From the NCBI RefSeq assembly GCF_008087345.1, contig NZ_VHIB01000016.1, positions 36,022 through 100,021 on the forward strand: a stretch of DNA of 64,000 bases. The letters run 5' to 3'. A program made the position numbers and the translations under genes. The notes beneath the pieces were generated by a model. That model was not told the DNA's origin, did not search any database, and saw nothing but the letters and a program-made list of their open reading frames with translations. Shown here piece after piece: positions 42,225 to 50,999 of this stretch (position 1 is the first letter of the stretch; every line of letters begins with the position of its first letter). The stretch comes from Nocardioides caldifontis. Lineage in GTDB: Bacteria; Actinomycetota; Actinomycetes; Propionibacteriales; Nocardioidaceae.

Positions 42225-42690
42225 CGGTCCAACCGCGCGAGGGACCTTCGACACGGATTCGCCGTCATCCCAGAACTGACCACACCGCCCTCCCAATTGA
42301 GAGCCGGACAACGTCGTCGACGCGTTCGTCCTCGCCCACCGCCGCAGGTACATGGAGATCGCGGCGATCTCGCTGCCGGTCAACGCGCGGCGGAGGATGT
42401 CACTGCCGGAGAGGCAGTACACGATGACCTTCGGCATCACCCGGTCAGACGCGGTCGACAGGTGGAGCACGGCCCAGTTGGTCGCCGGGTCCTGCGCCGT
42501 CCACTGCTGCCAACCGGCGATGACCGCCTCGGTGTCCTTGTCCGCCCAGCGCAGGACCGTGTAGCCGACGGAAGCCGCCGCGCTGGTGGCGAAGGTGGAC
42601 TCGGTCGCCACACCGAAGTTCCCGCGGCCGAGCGTGAGGCCGGAGGTGCCGACGGTGGCGCAGTGGCCGGTCGGGACCGTGCGGCCGGAG
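42225..42690 (-). pseudogene. Remnant of an FAD-linked (berberine-bridge type) oxidase
   Basis: On the minus strand a stretch reads TVPTGHCATVGTSGLTLGRG, close to the FAD-attachment motif CPTVGxxGLTLGGG of BBE-like oxidases. It then jumps, without about 130 intervening residues, to RWADKDTEAVIAGWQQWTA and later GSDILRR and SGSQLGG, which resemble the C-terminal substrate domain. The FAD domain start is missing. It lies between the 727-residue gene and the MDR transporter in what would otherwise be a 550-bp gap. A live ORF cannot be drawn. Confidence 0.6.
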
Positions 42691-42755
42691 GACCCTCGTC
42701 GGAGCAAGCGCCGTCCGCGGGAACAGAGCACGGCTGCCGTCGGTTGACGTGACCC

Positions 42756-44198
42756 GTGAGCGCGCCCGAGATCACCAGAGCAAGCGTCGGCCTCCGCAGC
42801 GAGCGGGGGCCGATCCTTGTGGCGGTGATGCTGGGCACCGGGCTGGTCGCGATCGACGCGACGATCCTCGCGACCGCGGTGCCCTCGGTGGTCGAGGACC
42901 TCGGCGGCTTCACCTCGTTCCCGTGGCTGTTCTCGATCTACCTGCTCGCGCAGGCGGTGTCGGTGCCGATCTACGGCAAGCTCGCCGACCTCTACGGACG
43001 CAAGCCGGTGATGCTCGTCGGCATCGGGCTCTTCGTCGTCGGCTCGCTGCTGTGCGGCATCGCTTGGAACATGCCGGCTCTGATCGTCTTCCGGCTCGTC
43101 CAGGGGCTCGGCGCCGGCGCCGTGCAGCCCATCGGCATGACGATCGTCGGCGACATCTACTCCCTCGCCGAGCGCGCGAAGGTGCAGGGCTACATCGCGA
43201 GCGTCTGGGCCATGTCCTCCGTCGTCGGCCCCACGCTGGGCGGCCTCTTCGCCGACTACCTGACCTGGCGGTGGATCTTCCTCGTCAACCTGCCGGTCGG
43301 CATCGCGGCCGGCTGGGTGATGTGGCGCCGCTACGAGGAGAAGGTCGAGTCGCGCAACCACTCCATCGATTACCTCGGCGCCGTGCTGCTGGCCGCCGGT
43401 GGCTCGTTGCTCCTCCTCGCGCTGCTCGAGGGCGGCGTCCGCTGGGAGTGGGGCTCCGCCTCGAGCCTCGGGATCTTCGCCGCGGCGGCCGTCCTGCTCG
43501 CCGCGTTCGTCGCGGTCGAGGCGCGCGCGACCGAGCCGGTGCTGCCGCTGTGGATCTTCCGGCGGCGCGTGCTGAACGCCTCGAACTCCGGGGCGTTCGT
43601 CGTCGGCGTGCTGCTGCTCGGGCTGACCTCCTACATCCCGCTCTACGCCCAGGGCGTCCTCGGCCACGGTGCACTGCTGGGCGGACTCACGCTGGCGGCG
43701 ATGAGCATCGGATGGCCGCTCGCCGCCTCGACCAGCGGCCGCTTCTACCTGACGATCGGTTTCCGCCGGACGGTGCTCATGGGTGCGCTGTTCGTGGTCG
43801 CCGGCGCGGCGCTGCTGCTCCCGGTCGACGCCGACAGCGCCTTGTGGGAGCTGGCCCTTCCCTGCCTGGTGATGGGCATCGGGTTCGGGTACGTCGCCAC
43901 CCCCGGGGTCATCGTCGCCCAGTCCTCCGTCGGCTGGGAGAACCGCGGGGTGGCCACCGGCACCAACATGTTCTCCCGGTCGATGGGGAGCGCCGTCGGC
44001 GTCGCCGTGTTCGGCGCGGTCGTGAACAGCCGGATCGCCGGCGGATCGTCCGGGTCCACCGACCTCGAGCACCTGCCCGCCGACGTGCTGGCGCCCGCCG
44101 TGCACGCGGTCTTCTTCGGCTCCGCGGTCGTCGCGCTCGCGCTGCTGCTCTCCGGGGCGCTGATGCCGCGCCGCGCCGGCGAGGATGCGACCGCCTGA
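42756..44198 (+). CDS. DHA2-family MFS drug transporter (EmrB/QacA type)
   Basis: 480 residues from a GTG at 42756. Fourteen hydrophobic helices. Motif C is VVGPTLGGLFADYLTWRWIF and loop motif A is GKLADLYGRKPVML, followed by ARRLVQG-like sequence. Members export drugs and toxic cations by proton antiport. Its stop is immediately adjacent to the SARP gene's stop on the other strand. The divergent upstream region holds only the FAD-oxidase remnant. Confidence 0.92.
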   Translation: MSAPEITRASVGLRSERGPILVAVMLGTGLVAIDATILATAVPSVVEDLGGFTSFPWLFSIYLLAQAVSVPIYGKLADLYGRKPVMLVGIGLFVVGSLLCGIAWNMPALIVFRLVQGLGAGAVQPIGMTIVGDIYSLAERAKVQGYIASVWAMSSVVGPTLGGLFADYLTWRWIFLVNLPVGIAAGWVMWRRYEEKVESRNHSIDYLGAVLLAAGGSLLLLALLEGGVRWEWGSASSLGIFAAAAVLLAAFVAVEARATEPVLPLWIFRRRVLNASNSGAFVVGVLLLGLTSYIPLYAQGVLGHGALLGGLTLAAMSIGWPLAASTSGRFYLTIGFRRTVLMGALFVVAGAALLLPVDADSALWELALPCLVMGIGFGYVATPGVIVAQSSVGWENRGVATGTNMFSRSMGSAVGVAVFGAVVNSRIAGGSSGSTDLEHLPADVLAPAVHAVFFGSAVVALALLLSGALMPRRAGEDATA

Positions 44199-46232
44199 CT
44201 ACCCGGGCGCGGTCGCGACCTCCCGGGCGCCCTCGCGCATCCGGGGCAGCAGCTCGTCCCCGAGCTCGTCGGCCAGCTGACGCTGGGCCTGCCCCAGCGA
44301 CCTCGCGACCACCGGCGGCAGCGGCGACCTCGTCCGCCGCCGCAGGGCTCGTGCGCCACCGAGCGCGCGGGCGCGAGTCGGTGCGTCGGCACGGGTGAGC
44401 GCGAGGGCCTCGAGCCCGTGCGCGACCGCGCGGGGGTCGCCGGTGCGGTGGGCGAGCTCGACCGACCGGTTCGCGAGCCGCACGGCCTCGTCGCCGACGG
44501 TGGCGGCGAGCTCGGAGGCGAGCCGGCCGGTGGTGTAGCTGATGCCGGCACTGGATCTCTGCTGCTCGTACCAGTCGAGGGTCCCCGCATGGAGCTCTGC
44601 TGCCCGGTCGTGGTCGCCGCCGAGCCCACGGGCGAGCCCGAGCGAGTTCTGGGCCAGCGCAACCCCGGCGGCCGAACCGATCGACCGCGCCAGCTCGACC
44701 GCCGACCGGAGCGTGCCGAGGGTCGGCTCGGCCCCAAGCAGGGCCTGCACCGACCCGAGCCGGGTCAGCTGGGTGGCCTGCCACTCGGGTGCGTCGACGT
44801 CCCGGGCGAGCGCCAGCGCCCGCTGGTGGGTCCGCGCGGCCGTCGGCAGGTCGCCCACGATCTCGGCGCAGTACCCGAGAAGGTCCATCGCCATCATCTG
44901 GCCGGCGGCGTCGTCGAGCTCCTCGAACGCGCGCTGGCTCGAACGGCCGCCCGCTGCTGCCCGGGCGACCTGGCCCCGCTGCAGCTCGGCCTTCGCCTCG
45001 GTCAGGCCGACGAGCGCGAGGCCCCACCGGTCCTGCGTCCGCGCGAAGCCGGCGCGGCTGCCGGCGAGCAGCAGCGCCGCACGACCAGGCTCGCCGCGCT
45101 GCAGCAACCGCTCGGCCAGCAGTACGCCGGCCACGGACTCGTGCCGCCCCCAGCCGACGTCCCGCATCTCCTCCAGGGCTCGTTCCCCGGCGGCGATCGC
45201 CTCCTCGGCGCAGGCCGTCGCCGAGTCGAACACCGCCCGCCACGCGGTCGCCCCGAGCACCGCCGGCCCGTCCGCACTCCGGCTCGAGGTGACGCCGACG
45301 AGCTCCTCCAGCAGGTCCCGCCCCTCCGAGCGGCGACCGCCCAGCCACCACCACCAGGAGCCGCGCAGCGCCAGCTCCAGGGCCGCCTCGACCGCGCCCT
45401 CGCTCGCCAGCCAACGCGCGGTGTCCATCGCACCCGCCGGGACGGCGTGCACCCGCACGTGGTCCCGCTCGCGTCGGGTGGCGGTGCGCTCGGCGGCGAG
45501 GAGCCGGTCGAACTCCTGCTGCAGCTCCTCGGGGACGGCGAGGCCGGTGTGTTCGGCGAGCACGCGCCGCCCCACGTCGTACACCGCGAGCGCCTCGGCG
45601 CGGCGACCCGCCCGGTCAAGCGCCCGCATCAGCAGCAGCCGGGCGCGGGTGCGCAGCGGGTCCTCAGCCAGCAGCCCGCGGAGCAGGTCGACCGCCCGCG
45701 GCCCGCGGCTCTCCGTCGCGAGCATCGCCTCGGCCGCGACCTCGACGAGCGCGGCGCGTTGCTCGGCTGCGCGCGATCGCGCGGCGACGAGCCGAGGGTG
45801 GTCGTCCAGCTCGCCGAGCGGCGGACCCTGCCACAGTGCGAGCGCCCGCTCCGCCGCGGTGAGGGCATCGTCCGCGCTGCCGTCGGCCAGCGCCTCCGCC
45901 GCCGCACCAGCGAGCTCGCCGAACAGCCGCAGGTCGACCTCCGACGCCGGCAGGTCGAGCCGGTAGCTCCCCTGGTCGTGGCGGAGCGCATCGCGGCGCG
46001 GCCCCAGGTGACGCCGGAGCCGGGACACCTTCACCTGCAGGGCGTTCCGTGCACCGTCCGGCACCTCGGCGCCCCAGACCGCGTCGACCAGCTCGGTCGT
46101 CGACACCGCCCTGCCCTCGGCGAGCGCGAGGTGCGCGAGCACGACGCGGTCCAGCCGCGCCGGCGCCACCGGGGCACCACGTCCTTGACGGATCGTGATC
46201 GGGCCGAGCATCCGGACCAGCGGGTCGCTCAT
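44199..46232 (-). CDS. SARP-type transcriptional regulator (BTAD domain, TPR-like C-terminus, no NB-ARC)
   Basis: 677 residues from the ATG at 46232. N-terminal OmpR-type winged helix (VVLAHLALAEGRAVSTTELVDAVWG and the recognition region in DGARNALQVKVSRLRRHLG) is followed by a bacterial transcriptional activation domain (about 105-245), then long helical TPR-like repeats to the end. SARPs activate secondary metabolite or stress genes by binding direct repeats. The NB-ARC ATPase domain found in AfsR-type proteins is absent. ATGA overlap with the SCO6745 gene upstream shows coupled translation. Confidence 0.88.
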   Translation of the reverse strand: MSDPLVRMLGPITIRQGRGAPVAPARLDRVVLAHLALAEGRAVSTTELVDAVWGAEVPDGARNALQVKVSRLRRHLGPRRDALRHDQGSYRLDLPASEVDLRLFGELAGAAAEALADGSADDALTAAERALALWQGPPLGELDDHPRLVAARSRAAEQRAALVEVAAEAMLATESRGPRAVDLLRGLLAEDPLRTRARLLLMRALDRAGRRAEALAVYDVGRRVLAEHTGLAVPEELQQEFDRLLAAERTATRRERDHVRVHAVPAGAMDTARWLASEGAVEAALELALRGSWWWWLGGRRSEGRDLLEELVGVTSSRSADGPAVLGATAWRAVFDSATACAEEAIAAGERALEEMRDVGWGRHESVAGVLLAERLLQRGEPGRAALLLAGSRAGFARTQDRWGLALVGLTEAKAELQRGQVARAAAGGRSSQRAFEELDDAAGQMMAMDLLGYCAEIVGDLPTAARTHQRALALARDVDAPEWQATQLTRLGSVQALLGAEPTLGTLRSAVELARSIGSAAGVALAQNSLGLARGLGGDHDRAAELHAGTLDWYEQQRSSAGISYTTGRLASELAATVGDEAVRLANRSVELAHRTGDPRAVAHGLEALALTRADAPTRARALGGARALRRRTRSPLPPVVARSLGQAQRQLADELGDELLPRMREGAREVATAPG

Positions 46233-47134
46233 CCCGAGACCGCCAGCTCGGAGGTGGGCGCCATCCCCATGCCGTTGGGGTAGGGCACGCCGCCCGCGGT
46301 GACGATCGGCTCGACGACCCCGGACAGGTCGGCGGTGAGCGAGGCCAGCGCCTGGTCGTCGAAGCCGCTCCACACGAGAGCCGTCATGGCGTCGGTGTGC
46401 TCCTCCACCTCGGCCCGGGCCCGCTGGCCGTGCGGCGTGATCCGGCCGTCCTCGGTGAGCCAGCCTCGCGCCGTCAGCGACGCGGCCGCGGCCGCCCACT
46501 CGTCCTCGGTCCAGCCGCGGTAGCTGCGTTGGTCCTCGGGGACGAGCCCGAGGGCGACCATGACCACGTTGCTCTCGACCGGCCCCAGGTCGGCGGCGCG
46601 CAGCGCCGTGATGTGCGCGTCGCCGCGGAGCTCGCGCAGCGCGCTGGTCGCCCAGAACAGGGCGAGGTGCGGCTCGGCCGGACGAGGCAGGCTGCGGTGG
46701 GCGGCGAACAGTGGCGCGCCCGCGGACGGGAGCGCCTCGACGACCTGGCCCAGCCGGCCGGCCAGCCCCGCGACGACGGGGTCCTCGACGCGGTCGCCGA
46801 GGTGCCGGCGTACCGCCCGGTCGAAGACGCGCAACCGGGCCGCGGCCGCCTGCTCGGGCGTCGTGTACCGCCACGCATCCGGCAGCGCCCGCTCGACCAT
46901 CCGCGGCGCGAAGCCGTAGAAGCAGGCGGTCACCACGTCCGCAGCAACGACGCCGAGCGCCGCGGACCGGCTCGCGAAGTAGCCCATCCAGCCGCCCTTG
47001 AGCCCGAGCGCCGTGTAGACCTCCGGCCGCTCGGGGGCGAAGTAGACCAGCGCGTGGTACGCCTCGACCAGCCGCCACAACGCACGCTCACGGGCACGTC
47101 GGGACGGGGCCGCGACACCGTCGGCTTCGGCCAT
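46229..47134 (-). CDS. SCO6745-family protein
   Basis: 301 residues from the ATG at 47134; a GTG further up is possible. The N-terminus RALWRLVEAYHALVYFAPER, GLKGGWMGYFASRSAALGVV and FYGFAPRMVERALPDAW are the family signature; a winged-helix-like region near residue 215 (DEWAAAAASLTARGWLTEDGRITPHG) is MarR-like. Biochemical role unknown. It is first in an operon with the SARP, divergent from a TIGR03083/cupin operon. Confidence 0.85.
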   Translation of the reverse strand: MAEADGVAAPSRRARERALWRLVEAYHALVYFAPERPEVYTALGLKGGWMGYFASRSAALGVVAADVVTACFYGFAPRMVERALPDAWRYTTPEQAAAARLRVFDRAVRRHLGDRVEDPVVAGLAGRLGQVVEALPSAGAPLFAAHRSLPRPAEPHLALFWATSALRELRGDAHITALRAADLGPVESNVVMVALGLVPEDQRSYRGWTEDEWAAAAASLTARGWLTEDGRITPHGQRARAEVEEHTDAMTALVWSGFDDQALASLTADLSGVVEPIVTAGGVPYPNGMGMAPTSELAVSG

Positions 47135-47206
47135 CGCCACCTGCCTCACTTCCAGGGCACGCCGGGCGTGCCGGGTTCGCAGACTAGCCCCAGGATCGCG
47201 TCCGTC

Positions 47207-47266
47207 GCTGACAGCCGGCTGACCGGCCGACGGGGCAGCCGCTCGTGGCGTCAGCACCCTGTCAGC
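47207..47266. promoter_or_regulatory. Inverted repeat pair GCTGACAG / CTGTCAGC
   Basis: GCTGACAG at 47207-47214 is mirrored by CTGTCAGC at 47259-47266 in the divergent region of the SCO6745/SARP and TIGR03083/cupin operons. The same octamer CTGTCAGC appears again at 49457 between the MFS and LysE genes. It may be the SARP or other regulator site. Confidence 0.35.
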
Positions 47267-47287
47267 GCGACGCCCTACCGTCGCCCC

Positions 47288-47908
47288 GTGACCACGACGA
47301 ACTTGTTGCGTGACCAGTGGGACCAGCTGCGGGCCTGGGTCGAGGGCGAGGGCGTCCTCGACCACGCGGACGAGCCGTCGGGGCTGGGCGGCTGGACGGT
47401 CTCCGACCTGGTCGTGCACCTCGGCTACGGGCTGCGCATGGTGGCGCAGCTCGAGGCGACGGAGCTCGAGCCGATCACCCTGGCCGCCTACGTCGCCGGG
47501 TACTCCCCCGCCCACCGCCAGATCGCGGCCGACACCGAGACCGTCGCGGAGCCGCTGCGCGGCCGCGAGCTGGCCGGCATCGACGAGCTCGCGGACGAGG
47601 CGTGGCGGGCGCTCGACGCCGGCCTGCCGCCGGTGGTGCTCGGCCGCCGCGGGCCGCTGCGTCGCGACGACTTCCTGGCGACCAGGCTCATCGAGCTCGT
47701 CACCCACGGCGACGACCTGCACCGCGGGTTCGGCCCCGGCCGCCCGTCGCCGTTGGTCCCCGCCGCGGTCGACCGGGTCGCCGCGGTGCTGGCGGCCGGG
47801 TACCGCGAAGTCACCGGTCGCCCGCCTGGGTGGGCCGGGCTGGACCTGGTGCGCGTCGCGACCGGACGTACGCCGACCGACGACCCGGCGATGCCGCTGC
47901 TGTCCTGA
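47288..47908 (+). CDS. TIGR03083-family DinB-like / maleylpyruvate isomerase N-terminal domain protein
   Basis: 206 residues from a GTG at 47288. Four-helix DinB-like fold with GLGGWTVSDLVVHLGYGLR near residue 38 and a metal-type histidine cluster near TRLIELVTHGDDLHRGFG. Members are putative mycothiol-dependent enzymes. It is followed after 19 bp by a cupin gene on the same strand and is divergent from the SARP operon. Confidence 0.87.
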   Translation: MTTTNLLRDQWDQLRAWVEGEGVLDHADEPSGLGGWTVSDLVVHLGYGLRMVAQLEATELEPITLAAYVAGYSPAHRQIAADTETVAEPLRGRELAGIDELADEAWRALDAGLPPVVLGRRGPLRRDDFLATRLIELVTHGDDLHRGFGPGRPSPLVPAAVDRVAAVLAAGYREVTGRPPGWAGLDLVRVATGRTPTDDPAMPLLS

Positions 47909-47927
47909 TCCACCGAAGGAGCCACCG

Positions 47928-48242
47928 ATGATCGAGCTCGTCCCCCCACCCGCGGACGGCCCGGGACCCGACTGGGCCGAGCTGCACCGGTCCGCCGACC
48001 TCAGCATCGGCAGCTACGTCCTGCCGGCCGGGGGCACCGACCCGCAGTCGCCGCACACCGAGGACGAGGTGTACGTCGTGCTCGCCGGTCGGGCCCGCCT
48101 CGCCGGTCCCGACGTGAGCATCCCCGTCACGGCCGGGTCCGTCGTGTTCGTCGCCGCCGGAGAGGAGCACCGGTTCGTCGACATCGAGGAGGAGCTGCGC
48201 GTGGTGGTCGTCTTCGGCCCCGCCGAGCACACGCGGTCATGA
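47928..48242 (+). CDS. Small cupin domain protein
   Basis: 104 residues from the ATG at 47928, with GAAGGAG upstream. Cupin motif 1 (SPHTEDEVYVVLAGRARL) and motif 2 (GSVVFVAAGEEHRF) give the metal-binding His/Glu set. A single cupin barrel of this size is often a detoxifying or isomerase enzyme; here it is coexpressed with a TIGR03083 protein. Its stop overlaps the convergent MFS gene by 6 bp. Confidence 0.9.
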   Translation: MIELVPPPADGPGPDWAELHRSADLSIGSYVLPAGGTDPQSPHTEDEVYVVLAGRARLAGPDVSIPVTAGSVVFVAAGEEHRFVDIEEELRVVVVFGPAEHTRS

Positions 48243-49394
48243 GGCGCGTGCGGTGACGACGGCGAGCAGGGCGAGCGCCGCGAAGACGAGCGCCGCGGCG
48301 CGGAACCCGCCGACGCCGGAGGCCAGCAGCGCGCCGGTGAAGGGCGCGGCCGCGATGGCCAGGGCGACCGGCCTCTGGAACGTGCCGCTCAGCTCACCGA
48401 AGGTCGTCCGCCCCCAACGGTCGGCGACCCCGAGAGTGACGGTGAGCGTGTGCGCGCCGCGGACGGCTCCAGCGAGCAGCGCCGCTACCATCAGGCCGGC
48501 CGTCCCGGGGGCCAGCGCCAGCCCGCCGACCACGACCACGGCCGCGGCGACCAGCACCAGTGTCCGCAGCCGCGGGTCACCGAACCGGGCCATCGGCAGG
48601 TAGGCGAGCCGCCCGACCACCTGGCCGGCGCCGACCAGCCCGAAGGCCAGAGCGGCAGTCGCGTAGGAGTGGCCGTGCTCGCGCGCCAGCGGGACGAGGT
48701 TCAGCGTCGCGGCGTACAACGCCAGGCCGACGAGCAACATGCTCGCCTGCGTCGCGCGGAACCGTCGCGACGTCACGATCTCCCCCACGTCGTGGCCGGG
48801 CGGCGGTGGCTCGGCGTGCGCGGTCCACGGCGCCGCGAGCCCCCACCAGGCGAGCGGGATCGTCAGCACGACGTATCCGACCGCGACCCCGAGCAGCGCC
48901 TCCCGCCACCCGACGGACTCGGCGACGGGAGCCAGGACCGGGGCGAGGAGGGCCGACGAGGCGCCGCCGAACAGCGACACGACGGTGAGCGCCGACGCGG
49001 CCCGCTCGCCGTGCCAGATCGTCAGCGCCGCGAACACCGGCGGGTACAGGGTCGCCGCCTGGCCGAGCCCGACCAGCGCCATCCCGGCGAGGGCGGCCGC
49101 GGGGTGGCGAGCAGCCGCCACGGCGACGAGGCCGACACCGCCGACCAAGGATCCGACGGTGACGAGGATGCGTGGCCCGTGCCGGTCGACGAGCCTGCCG
49201 ACGCGTGGGCTCACCAGCGCGGAGACCACCAGCGACCCGGAGTACGCCGCGGTCATCGACGCCAGCGACCAGCCGGTGTCGCGCGCCGCGAGGTCCATCA
49301 GCACCGGCACGGCGTAGTAGAGCGCGGCCCAGCTGAACAGCTCGACGAACCCGCACGTCAGCACCGTGGGCCAGAAGGGCGGGGTGCGAGCCAC
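48237..49394 (-). CDS. MFS transporter
   Basis: About 385 residues. The start is uncertain: a GTG at 49394 with AGGGTGG 5 bases upstream is preferred over GTGs at 49400 and 49403 or the longer open frame. Twelve hydrophobic segments are visible, with VGRLVDRHGPRILVTVG as loop motif A and GQVVGRLAYLPMARFGDPRL in the second half. Substrate unknown. It is divergent from the LysE gene. Confidence 0.85.
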   Translation of the reverse strand: MARTPPFWPTVLTCGFVELFSWAALYYAVPVLMDLAARDTGWSLASMTAAYSGSLVVSALVSPRVGRLVDRHGPRILVTVGSLVGGVGLVAVAAARHPAAALAGMALVGLGQAATLYPPVFAALTIWHGERAASALTVVSLFGGASSALLAPVLAPVAESVGWREALLGVAVGYVVLTIPLAWWGLAAPWTAHAEPPPPGHDVGEIVTSRRFRATQASMLLVGLALYAATLNLVPLAREHGHSYATAALAFGLVGAGQVVGRLAYLPMARFGDPRLRTLVLVAAAVVVVGGLALAPGTAGLMVAALLAGAVRGAHTLTVTLGVADRWGRTTFGELSGTFQRPVALAIAAAPFTGALLASGVGGFRAAALVFAALALLAVVTARAS

Positions 49395-49466
49395 AGCCAC
49401 CACCCTGACGGCTGAGGTACGACGCGCGCGAGTGCCGGTCCCGCTCACCCGCTGTCCTGTCAGCCG

Positions 49467-50084
49467 ATGGTCAGCGGCTTCGCGCACGCTGACGTCGTGA
49501 CCGCGTGGCTGGGCTCGATCGCCGTCCTCGCGTTCGTCATGGCGGCGACGCCCGGGCCGAACAACCTGATCTTCGCGGCAGCGGGTGCCCGGAACGGGTA
49601 CCTGCGGACCGTCCCCCTCCTGGGCGGGATGCTGCTCGGCTTCGTCGGCCTGGTCGGCGCCGGTCTCGCGGGGGTCGGCGGCGTCGTCGAGGCGGTGCCG
49701 GGCAGCCGGCTGGCGATGACGGCCGGGGCGTCGGCGTACATGGGGTACCTCGCCGTCGCGCTCTGGCGAGCCACGCCACCGACCGGCGGCGAGACGGCAC
49801 CACTGCTCGCCTGGTGGCAGATGGCGCTCTTCCAGCTCGCCAACCCCAAGACGTGGCTGGCGGTCCTGACCTTCGTGACCGGGTTCCTCGGGCCGAGCAG
49901 CCCGGGCGGGGTGGCCGTCGACCTGCTCGGCGCGGCTTGCTTCCTGGCGGTGGTGTGCGCGTCGGCGAGCCTGTGGACGCTCTTCGGAGCAGCCCTTCGA
50001 GCCAAGCTTGCGCCGGGTTCCTGGCGCCGGGCCATGCGGCTGATGGCGGCGCTTGCCGTGCTGTCGATCCCGACCCTCTGGTGA
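49467..50084 (+). CDS. LysE-family amino acid/metabolite exporter
   Basis: 205 residues from the ATG at 49467 (a GTG at 49497 would shorten it by 10). Six hydrophobic segments; the signature LAFVMAATPGPNNLIFAAAGARNG near the N-terminus and WQMALFQLANPKTWLAVLTFV near residue 120 are the LysE/RhtB pattern. It exports amino acids such as lysine, homoserine or similar. A CTGTCAGC motif lies just before the start. Confidence 0.9.
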   Translation: MVSGFAHADVVTAWLGSIAVLAFVMAATPGPNNLIFAAAGARNGYLRTVPLLGGMLLGFVGLVGAGLAGVGGVVEAVPGSRLAMTAGASAYMGYLAVALWRATPPTGGETAPLLAWWQMALFQLANPKTWLAVLTFVTGFLGPSSPGGVAVDLLGAACFLAVVCASASLWTLFGAALRAKLAPGSWRRAMRLMAALAVLSIPTLW

Positions 50085-50093
50085 GGCCGGGCG

Positions 50094-50545
50094 TCAGTCG
50101 GTGAGCTCGCCCGGCACGACGACTGCGTCGACGAGGGCGCCGTTGCGCAGCACGGTGATCTCCATCCGCCGGCCGATCGCGTCGGCGAAGAGCCGCTTCT
50201 GCAGGGACTGCGCGTCGTCGAGGAACACGCCGTCGACCGCGAGCACCACGTCGCCGGCGCGCAACCCGCTGCACCTGCGCCGGCGTGAGCGGGAGCGGGG
50301 TGGTCACGAGACCGAGGAACGCGCGACGCACCGGCCCGTGGTCCTTGAGCGTCTCGATGATCCGGCCAGCCCCAGCGGGTTGCCGACCGCGACGACGAGC
50401 GAGCCGACGAGGAGCTGGTCGGCGTCGCCGTCCCGCCTCCGGCCCCGGCGACCACGTGGGAGTTGGTGACGAGGTGGCCCTCGTCGGTCAGGACCACGGC
50501 CGAGCCTGCCGACTCGCCGCGCTCCGCGTCGGAGTCGCTGGCCAC
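50094..50545 (-). pseudogene. Decayed HtrA/DegP-type serine protease with PDZ domain
   Basis: Order on the minus strand: SAVVLTDEGHLVTNSHVVAG (start of the trypsin-like domain with the catalytic His), then a jump to LLVGSLVVAVGNPLGLAG, then another jump to GPVRRAFLGLV, then, in a different frame, an intact PDZ half (GDVVLAVDGVFLDDAQSLQK to VVVPGELTD and stop at 50094). The catalytic Asp and the GNSGGP serine motif are gone, and at least two deletions with frameshifts are present. No functional protein can be made. Confidence 0.8.
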
Positions 50546-50606
50546 GTCCCCACAACCACGACGCGACACCCTGGATTCCCGCCGCTGCAGCCGCCGACGC
50601 GGGACG

Positions 50607-50822
50607 TCACCAGGTGAGCTCGACCTCCAGCTCGTTCTCGTCGCCGATCTCGACCTCCACCTTGAGGGACACCTCGGCGGGCACGCGGACGGTGATCCGA
50701 CGACCGTCCTGCTCGAGCTCGACGGAGTTGTTCCGGGCCAGCGAGTCGGCCAGTGCGTGCAGCCGCGCGGCCGCCTCCTCGCGGCTCACCCGCTCGGGCT
50801 CACCGATCTCGAACAGGTCCAT
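50607..50822 (-). CDS. amphi-Trp domain protein
   Basis: 71 residues from the ATG at 50822, with GAGGAG 6 bases upstream; a longer frame is not used. The pattern LFEIGEPERVSREEAAARLHALADSL followed in separate strands by ITVRVPAEVSLKVEVEIG and ELEVELTW is the small amphi-Trp domain. The protein is acidic and cytoplasmic. Function unknown; it sits between an HtrA remnant and a sigma factor. Confidence 0.82.
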   Translation of the reverse strand: MDLFEIGEPERVSREEAAARLHALADSLARNNSVELEQDGRRITVRVPAEVSLKVEVEIGDENELEVELTW

Positions 50823-50999
50823 GACATCTCCTCGGTTCCATGGGCAACCCCACCCACCGTATCGGCGCTCCCCGACGCAGCCCCAGGTCGGGACCATCGG
50901 CCCGCTGTGCGGGCCAGTCGGAACGAGCGGTCTGGCCCAGCGAAGGGGTTAGCCTCAAGGACCGCACGTGGGTCCGTGCGGTGATCCGGGGAAGCCACC

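Noticed and set aside
42105..44105. Long minus-strand open frame antisense to the MDR transporter
   Set aside because: It is a shadow of the GC-rich transporter gene; codon bias and domain content belong to the plus strand. Only the 42225-42690 part has protein-like remnants.
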